64,000 nt of DNA from Euphorbia lathyris (Eukaryota; Streptophyta; Magnoliopsida; Malpighiales; Euphorbiaceae): contig NC_088910.1 of assembly GCF_963576675.1 (NCBI RefSeq), positions 26,414,531 to 26,478,530 of the forward strand. Reading direction: 5' to 3'. Below are positions 9,733 through 20,846 of this stretch, piece by piece. A program made the translations under genes and the position numbers. A model generated the notes under the pieces. That model searched no databases. It was given only the letters and a program-made list of their open reading frames with translations, and had not been told where the DNA came from. The first letter of the stretch is position 1, and every line of letters starts with the position of its first letter.

Positions 9733-12700
9733 TCATTTTTTCAGCCTCCGCAAGATATCTTCGAGTGTCGTCTTGCTTGCACTTGGAGGCTATGAACTCG
9801 CCATAGTTTGGCGCTGTGAACTCGTCATTGGTTGGGGCTGCGAACTTGAAACTGCAGGTATTCTTGCAGAGAGTGGAGTTGATGCTGGTTGTGGCTGTGA
9901 TAATGGTGTTCTTACACGCCTACTTGGCAATGCAGATGATGAAGGCCGAGATGATGGTGCAGATGATGGTGCAGATGTAAGAGCATTCTTCTTCGGTCTT
10001 CCAGCCCGTCTAGGGGGTGAGGACTACAAAAAAACATGAAAACTAAATCATTATGCACAAAAAATTAGATAATGTAAACAAATTACCATTTCTCATTAGA
10101 TATAACCTTACCTGGACATTCAATTCTTTGTTTTTGGCTCTCCTCATCCTCCTTTGCCAGCCGGTTTCGCCTGTAACAGACGCGGTACAACCTCTAACAT
10201 TATGCCCTTCTTTCTTGCAATTACCACATATGACAATTCCTCCTGCTCTTGTTACCTTGTATGGATTTCTCGGTTCATCGGACCGCCTAGTTCTTTTCTT
10301 CTTAGGCCTTCCTGCAGGTTTTTTCACAACCCATGGGTGGATGTCTGGAAGATCTGTTTTCTCACATTCCTCCTTGCTTGGTATTGGTGCCATTATATGA
10401 CTGTATACACTTAAGTAAACAGCTTTGGAGAAGTACTCATGCACATATGCCTCAGGCATCTCCCTATTCCTGAAAATAGCGTATATTGCATGTTTGCAAG
10501 GGATACCACTTATATCCCACATCCTACAACTACATGTCCTATCTTGCAAATTAACAACGCTTGTATAATCCCTACAATCAACAGAATAAAGCTTTTGCCC
10601 AGCGGGAGTCGCGATACAACCTCTAGCACTCAATTTGAGCTTCTCCAGCTTCTCTTGATAGTAAGGACAAATATCACCCCTATATTTCTTTATACCTTCA
10701 GTATTCACATGAATTCTCTTCATCATTTTCTTCCTAATCCACTCAAAGCAACTAACTACAGGTTTATCCCTACTCTTCTTAATATAAGCATTGAAGCACT
10801 CACTCATATTGTTTTGCACAGCATCGGATTTTGTTTCAACTGAGAAATAGCACCTAGCCCATGTCTTGGGATCTTTCTCCATCACCCATGTCTATGCTGC
10901 TCCATCAAATGCCTTAAGCTTGTCCATATAGTGTTCCCACAACCTAACAGTCCCAGCTTTAGCAGCATCCCACAACAACTTCTTGTACTCTAGTCCTTTG
11001 AATATGAGCTTCATGTTGTCATACATGTGCTTCACACAGAACCTATACTCTACCCCAGGAATCAACTTCTCCATAGCTTCAACCAAACCCTGTGCAAATA
11101 CATAAACAATTATAAAAATCTATCCAATTCCATAATAATTAGATCAAACTTAATAAGGAACAAAAGTACTGTTACCTTTTGCTTATCAGACATAAAAATC
11201 CACTTTGTTGCCATGGGATTCCCAAAATCATTGAATAGATTCTCCAAGAACCACTCCCACGATGCTTTGCATTCACTGTCTACCATTGCCATAGCCAATG
11301 GATACATTTGCTCGTTTCCATCTCTTGCCACGACAGACAAAATCTGGCCACCTAATGGTGTTTTTAGAAAGCACCCATCAAGCCCTATTATTGGTCTCAA
11401 GCCAGACTTAAAACCTTCTAACTGTGCATTGAACCTCACATACATATATTGGAAAGTAACTATCTCATTGGGTAGCCTTATAAGCTCTCCTTCTCTAGGC
11501 ACCTCAACCCTTTCCAACTCAAGCTCAGTTTTAAATCTGACTCTGCTACCGAGCATCTGTTTCTCTATTGTTGCACCATAATCAAACAATCTCCTGTATT
11601 GCTCCTTTGCAGCTCCATCAACCAACTTCTTTGCAAGATTTCTTGCTCTGTAACACTTTGCTGCAGACACCTTAGATCCCAATTCCCTTTGCACCTTATT
11701 ACCTAGCGCATTAACATCATAACTGGGATTGTCCCTCAAATCCTCTAGATATTTCTCTGCAATGTAAGAAGAACCTATAAGCCTGTTTCTGTTATCCCTA
11801 GGACACTGATGGACTGGCTGAAATGTCTTCACTTGAAATGTGTCATATTGACGTAGCTTAGAAGCATGCACTTTGAATCCACATTTATGCTTGCACCTAA
11901 CTGTCACCTTCTGTTGATTGTTATTCACGAAGATGTAGTCATAGCCATTATGAATAGACCAATCCTTCAGAGCCTTCCTAAACACACGCACATTAGTAAA
12001 CCTCATACCTACACATAGCTCGGGAATGGCAGAACCAGTATTCTCATTGAAGTCTGTATAGTGTGGACCTTCATCATCAGAACCCTTTAAACTACGCAAC
12101 TCATCACTATCATATCCTCTCTCATTAAATTCTTCCATATCGTCATCCTCCAAATCATTGCCACCTGCATATGTCCTTGGGATATCTCCAATCGGCTCTA
12201 CTTCTTCCTCTAGTGATTCTGACTCACTATCCTCCTCATTGCTACCACCATTTGGAACATAAGTACTATCTTCAGAATCAGACCCCATATCATCATTGTT
12301 AGGAGTGTGAACATCCTCATCCTCTGCATCACTGATATCACTGTCATCAGAATCAGACCCTCCTTCATTAGTGTCATCACTGTCGTCATAAGCAGACCCT
12401 CCCTCATTGGCACCCATATCCTCCAAATTATCCACATTGGCACCCATATCCTCCAAATTATCCACATTGGCACCCATATCCTCCAAATTATCCTCATTGG
12501 CACCCATATCCTCCAAATTATCCTCATTGGCACCAATCTCAAAACTCCAATCATTGGCACCAACCTCCACACTCCCCTCATTGGCACCAACCTCCACATT
12601 CTCATCATTGGCTCCAACCGCAACACTCTCATTACTGGCATCAACCTCAACATTCTCATCATTCGCACCAATATCAAAACTCCAATCATTCTCACCATTA

Positions 12701-13074
12701 GAGGAAGGGTAAACATTTGTGCTTGGGATATCGTTTATGTCACACCTATTGTCATCAATAACTTGTAATGGCTTTATCTCCATGTAGTAAATGTCTGTAT
12801 GCGGATACCCTGCATTAAAGTCAATGAAGTCTCGAACACTCTTATCGTTAACAATCTCCTCAATTCCTTCTGATCCAGATAACCCAGCGATCTTGTACCA
12901 CATTTGTACTGAGTGTTTATACCCTACATCCTTCCCAATATCCGCTAGCTCAAAGTAGCTCATGTAGTCAATATCCATTTTCACCATCCTCGTTTTACCT
13001 CCAACGTATAGTTGTTTGTCCATGTCTACCCATTTACCACCGTAATGAATAATCAACGTATGCATTGTAGCCAT
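9733..13074 (-). pseudogene. MULE transposase (MURA type), three exons, two in-frame stops
   Basis: Exon 1 is 13074-11177 or 11176, intron 11175-11090, exon 2 11089-10112, intron 10111-10024, exon 3 10023-9733. Both introns have GT..AG ends and keep the frame. Order of parts: an N-terminal PB1-like region; a long acidic region with 10-residue repeats; the MuDR DNA-binding domain (about 11780-12030, CKHKCGFKVHAS context); and the DDE transposase core, with the first Asp in GLDGCF, the second in MSDKQK at the exon 1/2 junction and the Glu in NNMSECFN. After these come a SWIM zinc finger (CSC...CKH), AT-hook-like GRPKKKR, a CCHC knuckle (CGNCKKEGHNVRGC) and a Ser/Pro/Gln-rich tail with a second GRPKK. 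In-frame TAG codons lie at 10892-10894 and 9790-9792. It would bind the TIRs and cut and paste the element if intact. Confidence 0.88.
12409..12528 (-). repeat. Four 30-bp tandem repeats inside the transposase gene
   Basis: Four head-to-tail 30-base units at 12409, 12439, 12469 and 12499 encode GAN(E/V)DNLEDM on the minus strand. Degenerate GAN-containing units continue to about 12680. The array lengthens the acidic linker between the PB1-like region and the DNA-binding domain. In-frame unit length means copy-number change would not break the frame. Confidence 0.9.
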
Positions 13075-13822
13075 GATTGTTGTACATCAAACAAGTAATA
13101 GCATATCAACAATTTTCATTCACACTATTCATTCAACAATATTCATTCACATGACATCGAACTAATGACAGAACAAATCAACATGACATTGAACTAAAGT
13201 ACAACTCTGAACTCATATGACATCGAACTAAAGACAGTCCAAATCAACAATATTCATTCACACCAACATGCAACCTTAACAACGTCTAAGTATAAACATT
13301 CATTTGTCTCATTATCACTGTACATCATACAAGAAATAGCATCAAATTAAAGACAACTCTGATCTCACGATCATTATAAACACAACTCTGAACTAACAAG
13401 GCATCAAATTAAAGGCAACCCAAATCAACAAACGTCATTAACACTAACATGCAACCTTAACAACAACGACCATAAATTCGCAACATCGTACAAGAAAAAT
13501 CGTATATACGAAATCTTATCGCAAAAACCCTAACTAAAAGAAACAGAACGTAACGAAATCGAGATTAGAGGGCTGTGCGAACAGTGTGTGTACCTTGATT
13601 TCCAAGCTTTTACACCCTCAAATAGTGGTCTTCACCCTTACTTCTGCTCCTTCATACTTCCTTATGATTTTCCGTTTTCTTGGAAAATAGGTTGGAAACG
13701 AACCGTATGATGCAGGAGATGATGAATTTCGACTTTTCCCCTCCAAATTCTGACTTGAAGGTGAGGTTTTTCAGTGGTTTGTGGTGCCTGGTACTGTTGA
13801 AGTTCGAAGGTTGGAATATGAA
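13075..13822 (-). other. Leader region of MULE transposase with degenerate short repeats
   Basis: Between the transposase ATG and the right TIR. It has repeated CATCGAACTAAAGAC, AACAATATTCATTCAC and CAACCTTAACAAC motifs at about 13110-13470. No convincing ORF. It likely contains the transcript start and 5' leader, given the TATA box at 13855-13865. Confidence 0.5.
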
Positions 13823-14060
13823 GAGGTGCGATATTGGGGTCTGTGTTTTTTGGGTTTATATATAAAATATTTAATTTAATCCCTGTTTTGCCCCTGGTCA
13901 ACATTTGGGTCAAAGTGCCACGTAAGCAAAAATGACGGAGTGAGTGAAAAAATCCGTTCTTTGCTAACGGCGTTTATCACAGACCTCCGTTTGTAAAAAA
14001 AAACCACAGGTCCCAGTTCGCAAATCCGGTATACCACATGCATTTTTTTGTACTTATCCC
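13823..14060 (-). repeat. Right TIR of the large MULE
   Basis: Inverted copy of 8076-8317 ending GTACTTATCCC. It contains a minus-strand TATA box at about 13855-13865 pointing to the transposase gene. Followed by the probable TSD at 14061-14069. Confidence 0.92.
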
Positions 14061-14069
14061 TAAAAAAAA

Positions 14070-15257
14070 TGTATGTAAGAGTTTAAAATAAATATTTGAG
14101 CCTAAAAGGTCTGAATGGATATTATAATTACATTTATAATAAAAAAAAATTACTATATATATAGAGTAAAAAATTGGATCCATTTTAGCCCTAGGCCCTG
14201 GACGACCACACTCCAGACCTATGCCCAAGAACGTCCATGTGTTACATACGCTTCAAACTCTAGAGATATTAAAATGAGGATGTGTATTAGAGATCATAAA
14301 TAATACTCATTCCATTCCACAATATATGTCTTTTTAGAGAATTTTGTTTCTTCTATAATACATGACGTTTTGATTCAATTCATGCACATTAATTAATTTT
14401 TACCAAATATACCTCTATTTAAGTTGTTTTTTTATTTTGAAAATAGATAAAAAAAATTAATTAGTTGATGTAATTAATACAAAAGTAACAAAGTCTTTTA
14501 GTTAAAATTAATTACGTTACTTAATTCTTGTGTCTTAATCTTAATCTATTACGGAACAGATGTTTTAGGGGGTAATTTAATTTTTTACATTTTTAGCATA
14601 GATTATAATTTTATCCTATGATTAAATTTATTTCATTAATTTAGTCTTACAACGAAATAAAAATAAAGGCGAAGAAGAATATAAAAAAGAATGTAAAAAC
14701 AGAAAAAGGAAATAAGAAAAAGAGAATGAAAGAGTCAAAATACATGTGGAAATATGAGCAGATTTTTAGCAAATACGACCAGTGACTTCAACTGTAAAAT
14801 CAGGCATCAATTCAAATACACTTTGATTCGATTCCAAGGTCGTTTGAAAGTTCAAGAGCTTAGCTTTCAAACGACACTTTATGAGCATCAAACGGACTCG
14901 TATTGAAGCTAGGAGACTCCGTCAAAAATTACTACTGCCTAGAATTTTGAGAAATTACAGCAAACACACCATGTACGAATGTCATGCCCTCAACTTTTTT
15001 TTTTCAAACACACCTATGATATACCCTTAACTAATGGAAGGTAATGGACATGGTGGAGGAGAAAACAAGGGTGGTGGAAGGTAGTTAGTTGCCCAAAAAA
15101 ACTATAAATATAGCTCATTTTTTCATTCCAAACCCCAATCAAAACATCAATCTAACCTCCAACAAAAATCGACAAATCAATGCGTGCTGAAATTGTTTGA
15201 TTATTTGGTAAAAGAAGGTTTTATCACCTTACCACATAGACACATATTCCATCTAGA
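14070..15257. other. Non-coding DNA
   Basis: Nothing coding recognised. A less AT-rich stretch at about 14760-14990 contains a short inverted motif (GTCGTTTGAAAG...CTTTCAAACGAC) resembling repetitive plant TE terminal sequence, but no partner end is seen. Confidence 0.5.
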
Positions 15258-15515
15258 GATGACACATTTAGAAAAACTTATTATAAATATCATGATAGTT
15301 GGAGCCACAACATACAATCTTGCATTGTTTTTAATAATGTTGTGCAAGATAGAATAAACAAAGGCGTGCTTAAATTTTTCGAAAAGAAAGAGAGCATGTT
15401 GATTGATGAGGACATGTTTCCAACCACCACAATGATAAATGCAACTTCTATCGAGATGCTACCTCCTAAGCGTGATGTCCATAAACACCTCAAGTTAGAG
15501 AAAAGGGCACCCTGA
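15258..15515 (+). pseudogene. Ty3/gypsy gag-region relic
   Basis: An 86-codon open stretch ending in TGA reads a motif typical of plant Ty3/gypsy gag-pol polyproteins: YYKYHDSWSHN...SCIVFNNVVQDRINKG, then LKF.EKKESMLIDED and PPKRDVHKHL. In the family this segment lies between capsid and protease. Neither the start nor protease or pol is present here, so it is a fragment. It is followed within 90 bases by a Ty1/copia RNase H relic, so this is a composite graveyard rather than one element. Confidence 0.65.
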
Positions 15516-15601
15516 CCACCCGAAGATAAAGCAAATTTGGGTGCCGACATGCACTTTTTCAACCCACCAACAAATTACAACTACATGCTTTCTCGAACTT
15601 T

Positions 15602-16030
15602 GATTGGGCCTCTTGCCTTGACACAAGGAAATCCATTAATAGATATGTTGTTTTTCTTGACCACCCATTAATCTCATGTCATTCCAAGAACAATAGTAGG
15701 TTTCTCGCTCCTCTTCAGAGGCTGATTATCGTTCCATGGACTCTACCTCTTATGAGCTTCATTAGCTCTTAAAGCCAGCCCCAACTTTGCTATTTTATGA
15801 TAACAGATCATTCTTGTCATTGCTCAGAACCGTGTTTTCTATGAAGGATAAAGCACATCGACATCGATTTCCATGTAATTAAGGAGTGAGTTCAGTTTGG
15901 TTGGATTCGTCTCATGCCAATTTCCTATGCTCTTCAACTTGTTGATCTCTTTACCAAGGCTCAACAACTTCTACAACTTCACTTCTTCTTTACAAACTTG
16001 ACCTTCTCAATCCTTTCCTGACTAAGTTTA
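15602..16030 (+). pseudogene. Ty1/copia RNase H relic
   Basis: Frame-shifted remains of the copia RNase H domain. DWASCLDTRKSINRYVVFL reads at 15602, and a SRSSSEADYRSM-type signature reads in a second frame at about 15700-15760. Further downstream are the Q-N-x-V-F-x-E-like region and a LADLFTKA-like end near 15935-15960. A polypurine stretch with a long G run (about 16030-16050) follows, as expected before a 3' LTR. There are several stops and frameshifts. Confidence 0.65.
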
Positions 16031-16053
16031 AAGGGGGGGGGGGGGGAGGGCAG

Positions 16054-16490
16054 TGTAATAAATTATTCATCTTAAAAGAAAAGCAGAGTGAAAGTGCCTG
16101 AAACTCAGTGAAACTCATCAACAATAACTTTCTAACGGTCACACATTCAAATAGTAACAACTCTTTCTCTATCATATAAACCGAAAAAACCTTGCTTTTA
16201 GAAGCGAGTACACCATGTCATTAGTCTGTGCCAAAAGGAATCGACTAATGGGAATCTAAGATTACATACACCCTTTGGTGCAATCATTGGCACAATAATT
16301 AGCCCTTATATTTGCACATTTTCTCTACTTTTTTCCGTTATTCATCTATGTAATCATTTAGCTTATTACCAGCTATAAATAGATATGTATGTACTCCCTT
16401 TTTATTCGATGAGAAATACGGAAAGAATCACTTTAGTTCTTATTTCATTCATTCAAATCTTACTAAGAAGTTTTGTCAATTGTTTGATTA
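16054..16490 (+). repeat. Probable 3' LTR of the decayed copia element
   Basis: Begins TGTAATAAATT directly after the G-rich polypurine tract and shows LTR-like content: a TATA-type CTATAAATAGAT at about 16373 followed by sequence resembling a transcript start. The right border is uncertain because no second LTR copy is in the window. Confidence 0.45.
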
Positions 16491-17884
16491 ATACAAATTA
16501 AGAAAAAGGCTTCCAATCTTATTGCCTTTATAACAAAACCCTAATATATCACAACTACTTGCATACAATTTATATATATATTTAAAAAACCCTTAATCCT
16601 AACATTATATATATATGGTGTGAGGAAAAGGTAGGCAAAATTAATTGTGGATAAGTATTGTATATGTTATTTATTATATATATATGATGCATCTCATTTC
16701 CAAGACATGTCCAAATTATTCAAACTCATTTCTTTAATAATTAATTTGGTAAAAATACACAAATTTTAGGATAGCAATTACTAACTTTCGGCTGATTTGC
16801 TGCAACCTTGCCTATTCAGATAAGCATCATTTTAATTGAAATGTCCGTCTTTTTCTGCCTATTTTAAAGATTTCCAGAATCTAAAATTAATTTCTAAACT
16901 ATATGAATGAATGAAAGAGTATTTTCTTTTCTTACTATATATTATATTAATTTGAACCATTCATTCATTTTCCATATCTGATCATAAAATGACTCGGATT
17001 CAACAATATCTTTTACCCTTTAACTTATTCCAAAAGAAGACACGACTAAAATGGAAACAAAACTTCCAAGTTGCAGAACAAATAATTATATCAGACTATT
17101 ATTTGATACATATGGCAAAAAAATAAAAACATTTTAGGCCCCTTGGATTGAGAATCCTCATCTTTTATTTTTCAATATATTATGCTTTGATTTTCTTTTT
17201 TTAATATTTGGTCGGGTTAACTGGAAAAGTCAGTTTTAAACATAAAACTCGGTTATTTATCTTAATAGTATTTTTTTTTTGTCTAAACACATTTAATTTA
17301 ATTTGTGAATTCTAACAGTAGATTAGATGATATGATGACACTTAAAATGGCTTGAGGATAAGGAACATGTTCCCCAAAAAAAGATAAAAGAATTAAAAAA
17401 TATAGAGTGAAAATGTGGACCATTTAAAGTGATGAAGATATTCTGATAAACATTGAGATGAGATAAAGACTTACACTTCTGCTTTTGCCTTTTCGTGTTC
17501 ATCAGCGCCTCTCAAAGTTGACACGGAATTGCATTGCAGCCATTTTCTTTTTACAAAATAATAACCTTTCGGAGGTGGATTTGTCTATTTAGTTTAGGTT
17601 ATGGAACCGTTTTAATATGTGTTTTACTTCTACAAATTAATAAGGTTGTTAGGATTGAAATTCTCGACCGTTTGGTCCGAGAAGTTTGATACCATATCAT
17701 GAAACCGTTTTAACCAACAGACCAATCTGATAGTTAAAGTCTAATCGTAGATCTTATATTAATCTCTAACCGTTTAGCCATTGTTTAGTTTGGAAATAAA
17801 TAATGAATGTTTTAGAGAGAACTCTATGACAGTGATTTTGTAAATAATAAAAAAAGGTGGTTACATGATAAATATAGTTCTAAA
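16491..17884. other. Non-coding AT-rich DNA
   Basis: No recognisable gene or repeat with supported borders. Confidence 0.55.
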
Positions 17885-17893
17885 TAATTTTAA

Positions 17894-18395
17894 GGGTAAA
17901 TTTTAAATAAAATCCTTGTGGTTTCACTAATTTTCAGATAAAGGATTGTGATTTACTTTTTTTCAAAGTTGGGACTGAGGTTTTCAATTTTAGCAAAATA
18001 AGGACTTTTTCGATCGATACTATTAAAATCACCATTAACGACTTTAAAAATGACATATAATAAGAAACTTTAATTCTTCAACTTTTTTATTTTGAGATTA
18101 TTTAGATGATGTTTGGTAAACAGAGAGAAAGTTAATGTTTAGAGAGAGAAAATTCCAAAAAAGATGATTTTCGAAAATCGAAAATGTAGTTTCATAGCAA
18201 ATATGACATTGAACAACTTTAATTCTTAAAAATTTTCATTTTCAGGTCGTTAAATATAGTTTTAATAGCATTAATCCAAAATGTCTTTGTTTTATTAAAA
18301 GTGCGAAACTTCAATCCTCGTTTTGACAAAAAGTAAACCATAGTCTTTTATTTGAAAATTAGTGAAATCACATGTCTTTTATTTGAAATTTATCC
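17894..18395. mobile_element. MULE-type miniature inverted-repeat element, 502 bp
   Basis: The left end GGGTAAATTTTAAATAAAA and the inverted right end (reverse complement GGATAAATTTCAAATAAAA) match imperfectly for roughly 200 bases, including the shared segment GATTTCACTAATTTTCA. It is flanked by a perfect 9-bp TSD, TAATTTTAA (17885-17893 and 18396-18404). Long TIRs with a 9-bp TSD indicate a non-autonomous MULE. Its TIR differs from that of the elements at 8076 and 33783, so it belongs to another family. It has no coding capacity. Confidence 0.82.
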
Positions 18396-18404
18396 TAATT
18401 TTAA

Positions 18405-20091
18405 TTCTTAAAAGTTTTTATTTTCAAATTGTTATCGCTTATTTTAAAACGTTAATTCGAGTTTAGCGTTTATAAAACGATCATACCGTAATATAAAATT
18501 TAATAATTTTTATGTTACGTTTTAAAATGATCATACCGTAAAAATGAGTAAAATTGAGTGTTGAAAAAATCACGTGAAAATATATTAAAAGAAATAAGAA
18601 AATAGGGCATAAATATCTAAAGGCAATTGATCCTGGAGTGGAGGCAAGTGTTGTCTCGGAGAAAGGAAGCTGCGGCTACTTTTGTAAATTGGTCCATATT
18701 TATTAATTAGTGTCAGTGTTGAAAGTTGACATCTAATCTAACTTCATTATATTTGGAAAATTCCAACTTTGCTTCCCTTAAACCCAACAACTTCAACCCG
18801 CTCGTGTAAATTTACGCCTAATGTTTTTTCGAGAAGAAAAAATTTACTCATAGTATTTAAAATCGTATAATTTTATTTCTAATATTATCAAATAAATTTA
18901 ATTTTATTCCTACGTAAAAGAAAATTTGAACAGACTGTTATATTGTTATTTAACCTATTATTTAATTACCACATCAGTCATTTCAAACATCGATTATGTT
19001 TAAAATATTAATTTTGTTACTAACACCGTTACAAATAACATATCGAAATGACAATAATTAAGTTTGTCAGATACAAACTAATCACAAAACAAATGCATAA
19101 AATTCTTATCATGTTATTAAAACATGTATAATACACATGATTGCTTTATTTTATTGACAAACTTATTTATAAGATCCGATGTGATAGTCAAATACCACTA
19201 AATCAGTCAGTTAAAATTGAAATTTCTCTGCAACATTATAGATAAAATAACATTATTTCAAACATTAGGAGTACATTTGCACTTTAGGAGCAAATTTGTA
19301 CATTATCCCAATTATTTATTTCTTTTGTAATCAACTTATGCTACAGTTATAAACTGGACAGACCGGGTTAGAAAGGGAAATGGTTCCTCCATTCCCCTTT
19401 TGGAATATTTCGGGAAATTTTTATCTTTATCTTATATGAATTGGAGAAAAATATTTTCTCATTCCCGCTCCATCAAATTCATCCGGAGATATTTTATCTT
19501 TTTATTTTATTTTCCTGTTGACTATCCTAAAATGTTCTGTTGACTTATTTTTTTTTTAAGGAAACAAATAATGAAAAATAAGAAATATTTTCCTGAACAA
19601 AAAAAGAGAGGGAGGGACTAAAGCACACCCGTATTAGTAAACTGACATAGAATCAGTCGCCATAATTAAAGTATGAACTATTAGATTTACAAATCTCTTG
19701 ATAAACCGAACACAACAGCTATTAATTTTCCTTATAAGGAACATACGATAAGAAACAATAAGGTTTAACATAGAATTCACATTCTCTTAATCGTTGATCG
19801 TATTAATTAAAGTATGAGAGCTTTTATCTTGTAACAAAAAGCTTAGGGGGATTTAAAATAATGAATTTATTTGTGTATTAATTGTAACTAAGTTACTTTG
19901 GAAAAAGCAATGATTGGGCTTATTATTTTCAGATCACAAACCAATTTGGGCCCATTTAACATAATTTTTCTCATATTGACTAAAAATTTCTCTATGTGGT
20001 CTATGAATATATTTGTACTTTCTATATATCTAAGTTCCTTTCTTTTTATTTCAAAAAAAAAAAATGAATAGATCAGTATTCCCAGTTACTT
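18405..20091. other. Non-coding AT-rich DNA
   Basis: Nothing recognisable in either strand. Confidence 0.55.
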
Positions 20092-20108
20092 AAAATAACA
20101 AAGTAACC

Positions 20109-20269
20109 TCTGGTTGAAAGGTTTGAGGTTCGATTCCCCACTCCGTCAAAATTTAGTCCTCATTGATAGGTAATCTGTAAATTCCACTATAAACCTTCAT
20201 CAAGGTCTGTAGTTTGTCCTGACCTTGGAAGTGGGTAGACCTACCCTTACCTAAACTTTTGCCTACCAA
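20109..20269 (+). mobile_element. SINE-like insertion
   Basis: A segment of about 160 bases lies between 17-bp direct repeats AAAATAACAAAGTAACC (20092-20108 and 20270-20286), a long TSD of the kind made by LINE machinery. It contains an exact Pol III box B, GGTTCGATTCC, at 20128-20138. A box-A-like TGGTTGAAAGG starts about 17 bases upstream, which is unusually close, so the 5' end may be truncated or rearranged. The right end CCTACC merges into an A-rich start of the second TSD. No coding potential. Confidence 0.65.
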
Positions 20270-20286
20270 AAAATAACAAAGTAACC

Positions 20287-20804
20287 AGTTGTGGATCTAC
20301 TGGGTTGACTTTTTTTTTAATTTAATAATTAAACCATACATTTAATAATTATATCTGTTTTACAGATATAATTGTTTTTTTTTTTGTATATACATAAATA
20401 CGTAGTTATATAATTTTATCATTTCCATGCATGCATTTATCATTCTGACTTTTTAGAGGTCTAATTTTTTTTTAAAAGAAGTTGGAATAAAATAGTGTAG
20501 GTCCGCCAATCGAGATGCTAATAAATAAATTAATCTTTCTCTAACTGTATAATTTATTAAATGATGACATAATTACATGGGACAATATCAGTGAGGTACA
20601 GCACACTAAATATCGCAATTTGAGCTGGAGTTCGTACACAAAAACGTTTGCTTAATTAGCATCTTATCTCAAATTTAGGAATGGAGTCAGTCGCAGAGCT
20701 AGGATTTCATATTTGGAGGCGGCCGGCCTTTTGGAGCACCCTCGAGTTTTGGATTGGCTCCGTCACTGAAGTCAGTAATTTACTTGCTAATTTGCATTTA
20801 TTTT
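20287..20804. other. Non-coding DNA left of the LINE
   Basis: AT-rich. At about 20680-20760 there is a GC-richer patch (GGCGGCCGGCC) resembling the edge of another repeat, with no recognised identity. Confidence 0.45.
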
Positions 20805-20820
20805 CCAAAGGTGAGGGTTT
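20805..20820. repeat. LINE target-site duplication, left copy
   Basis: CCAAAGGTGAGGGTTT, exactly repeated at 26345-26360. The T run that follows on the plus strand is the poly(A) tail of the minus-strand LINE. Confidence 0.9.
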
Positions 20821-20846
20821 TTTTTTTTGACAATAAAGAACGACTT

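Larger units (their letters stand above)
8076..14060. mobile_element. Near-complete Mutator-like element (MULE) with two convergent genes
   Basis: Length 5985 bp. Long TIRs (about 240 bp, over 90% identical by eye) begin GGGATAAGTAC and contain matching TATA boxes pointing inward. The right half holds a three-exon MURA-type transposase on the minus strand. The left half holds an uninterrupted GRF-zinc-finger ORF on the plus strand. The two genes converge on a repeat-rich spacer at about 8954-9732. This mirrors maize MuDR, where mudrA and mudrB start in opposite TIRs and converge, but the second gene is not mudrB-like. The transposase carries two in-frame stops, so this copy is probably inactive. 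Confidence 0.9.

Noticed and set aside
10053..10843. Plus-strand frames of 86-134 codons opposite the transposase exon 2
   Set aside because: They are shadows of the minus-strand coding sequence, which carries SWIM and CCHC motifs and conserved splice sites.
12210..12768. Long overlapping frames on both strands opposite the transposase acidic region (for example 101-168 codons)
   Set aside because: They are by-products of the 30-bp in-frame repeat and the biased composition of the acidic linker. They show no domain and no separate start context.
16030..16050. Long G run as a possible G-quadruplex regulator
   Set aside because: It sits exactly where the polypurine tract of the decayed copia element is expected and is probably its expanded remnant.
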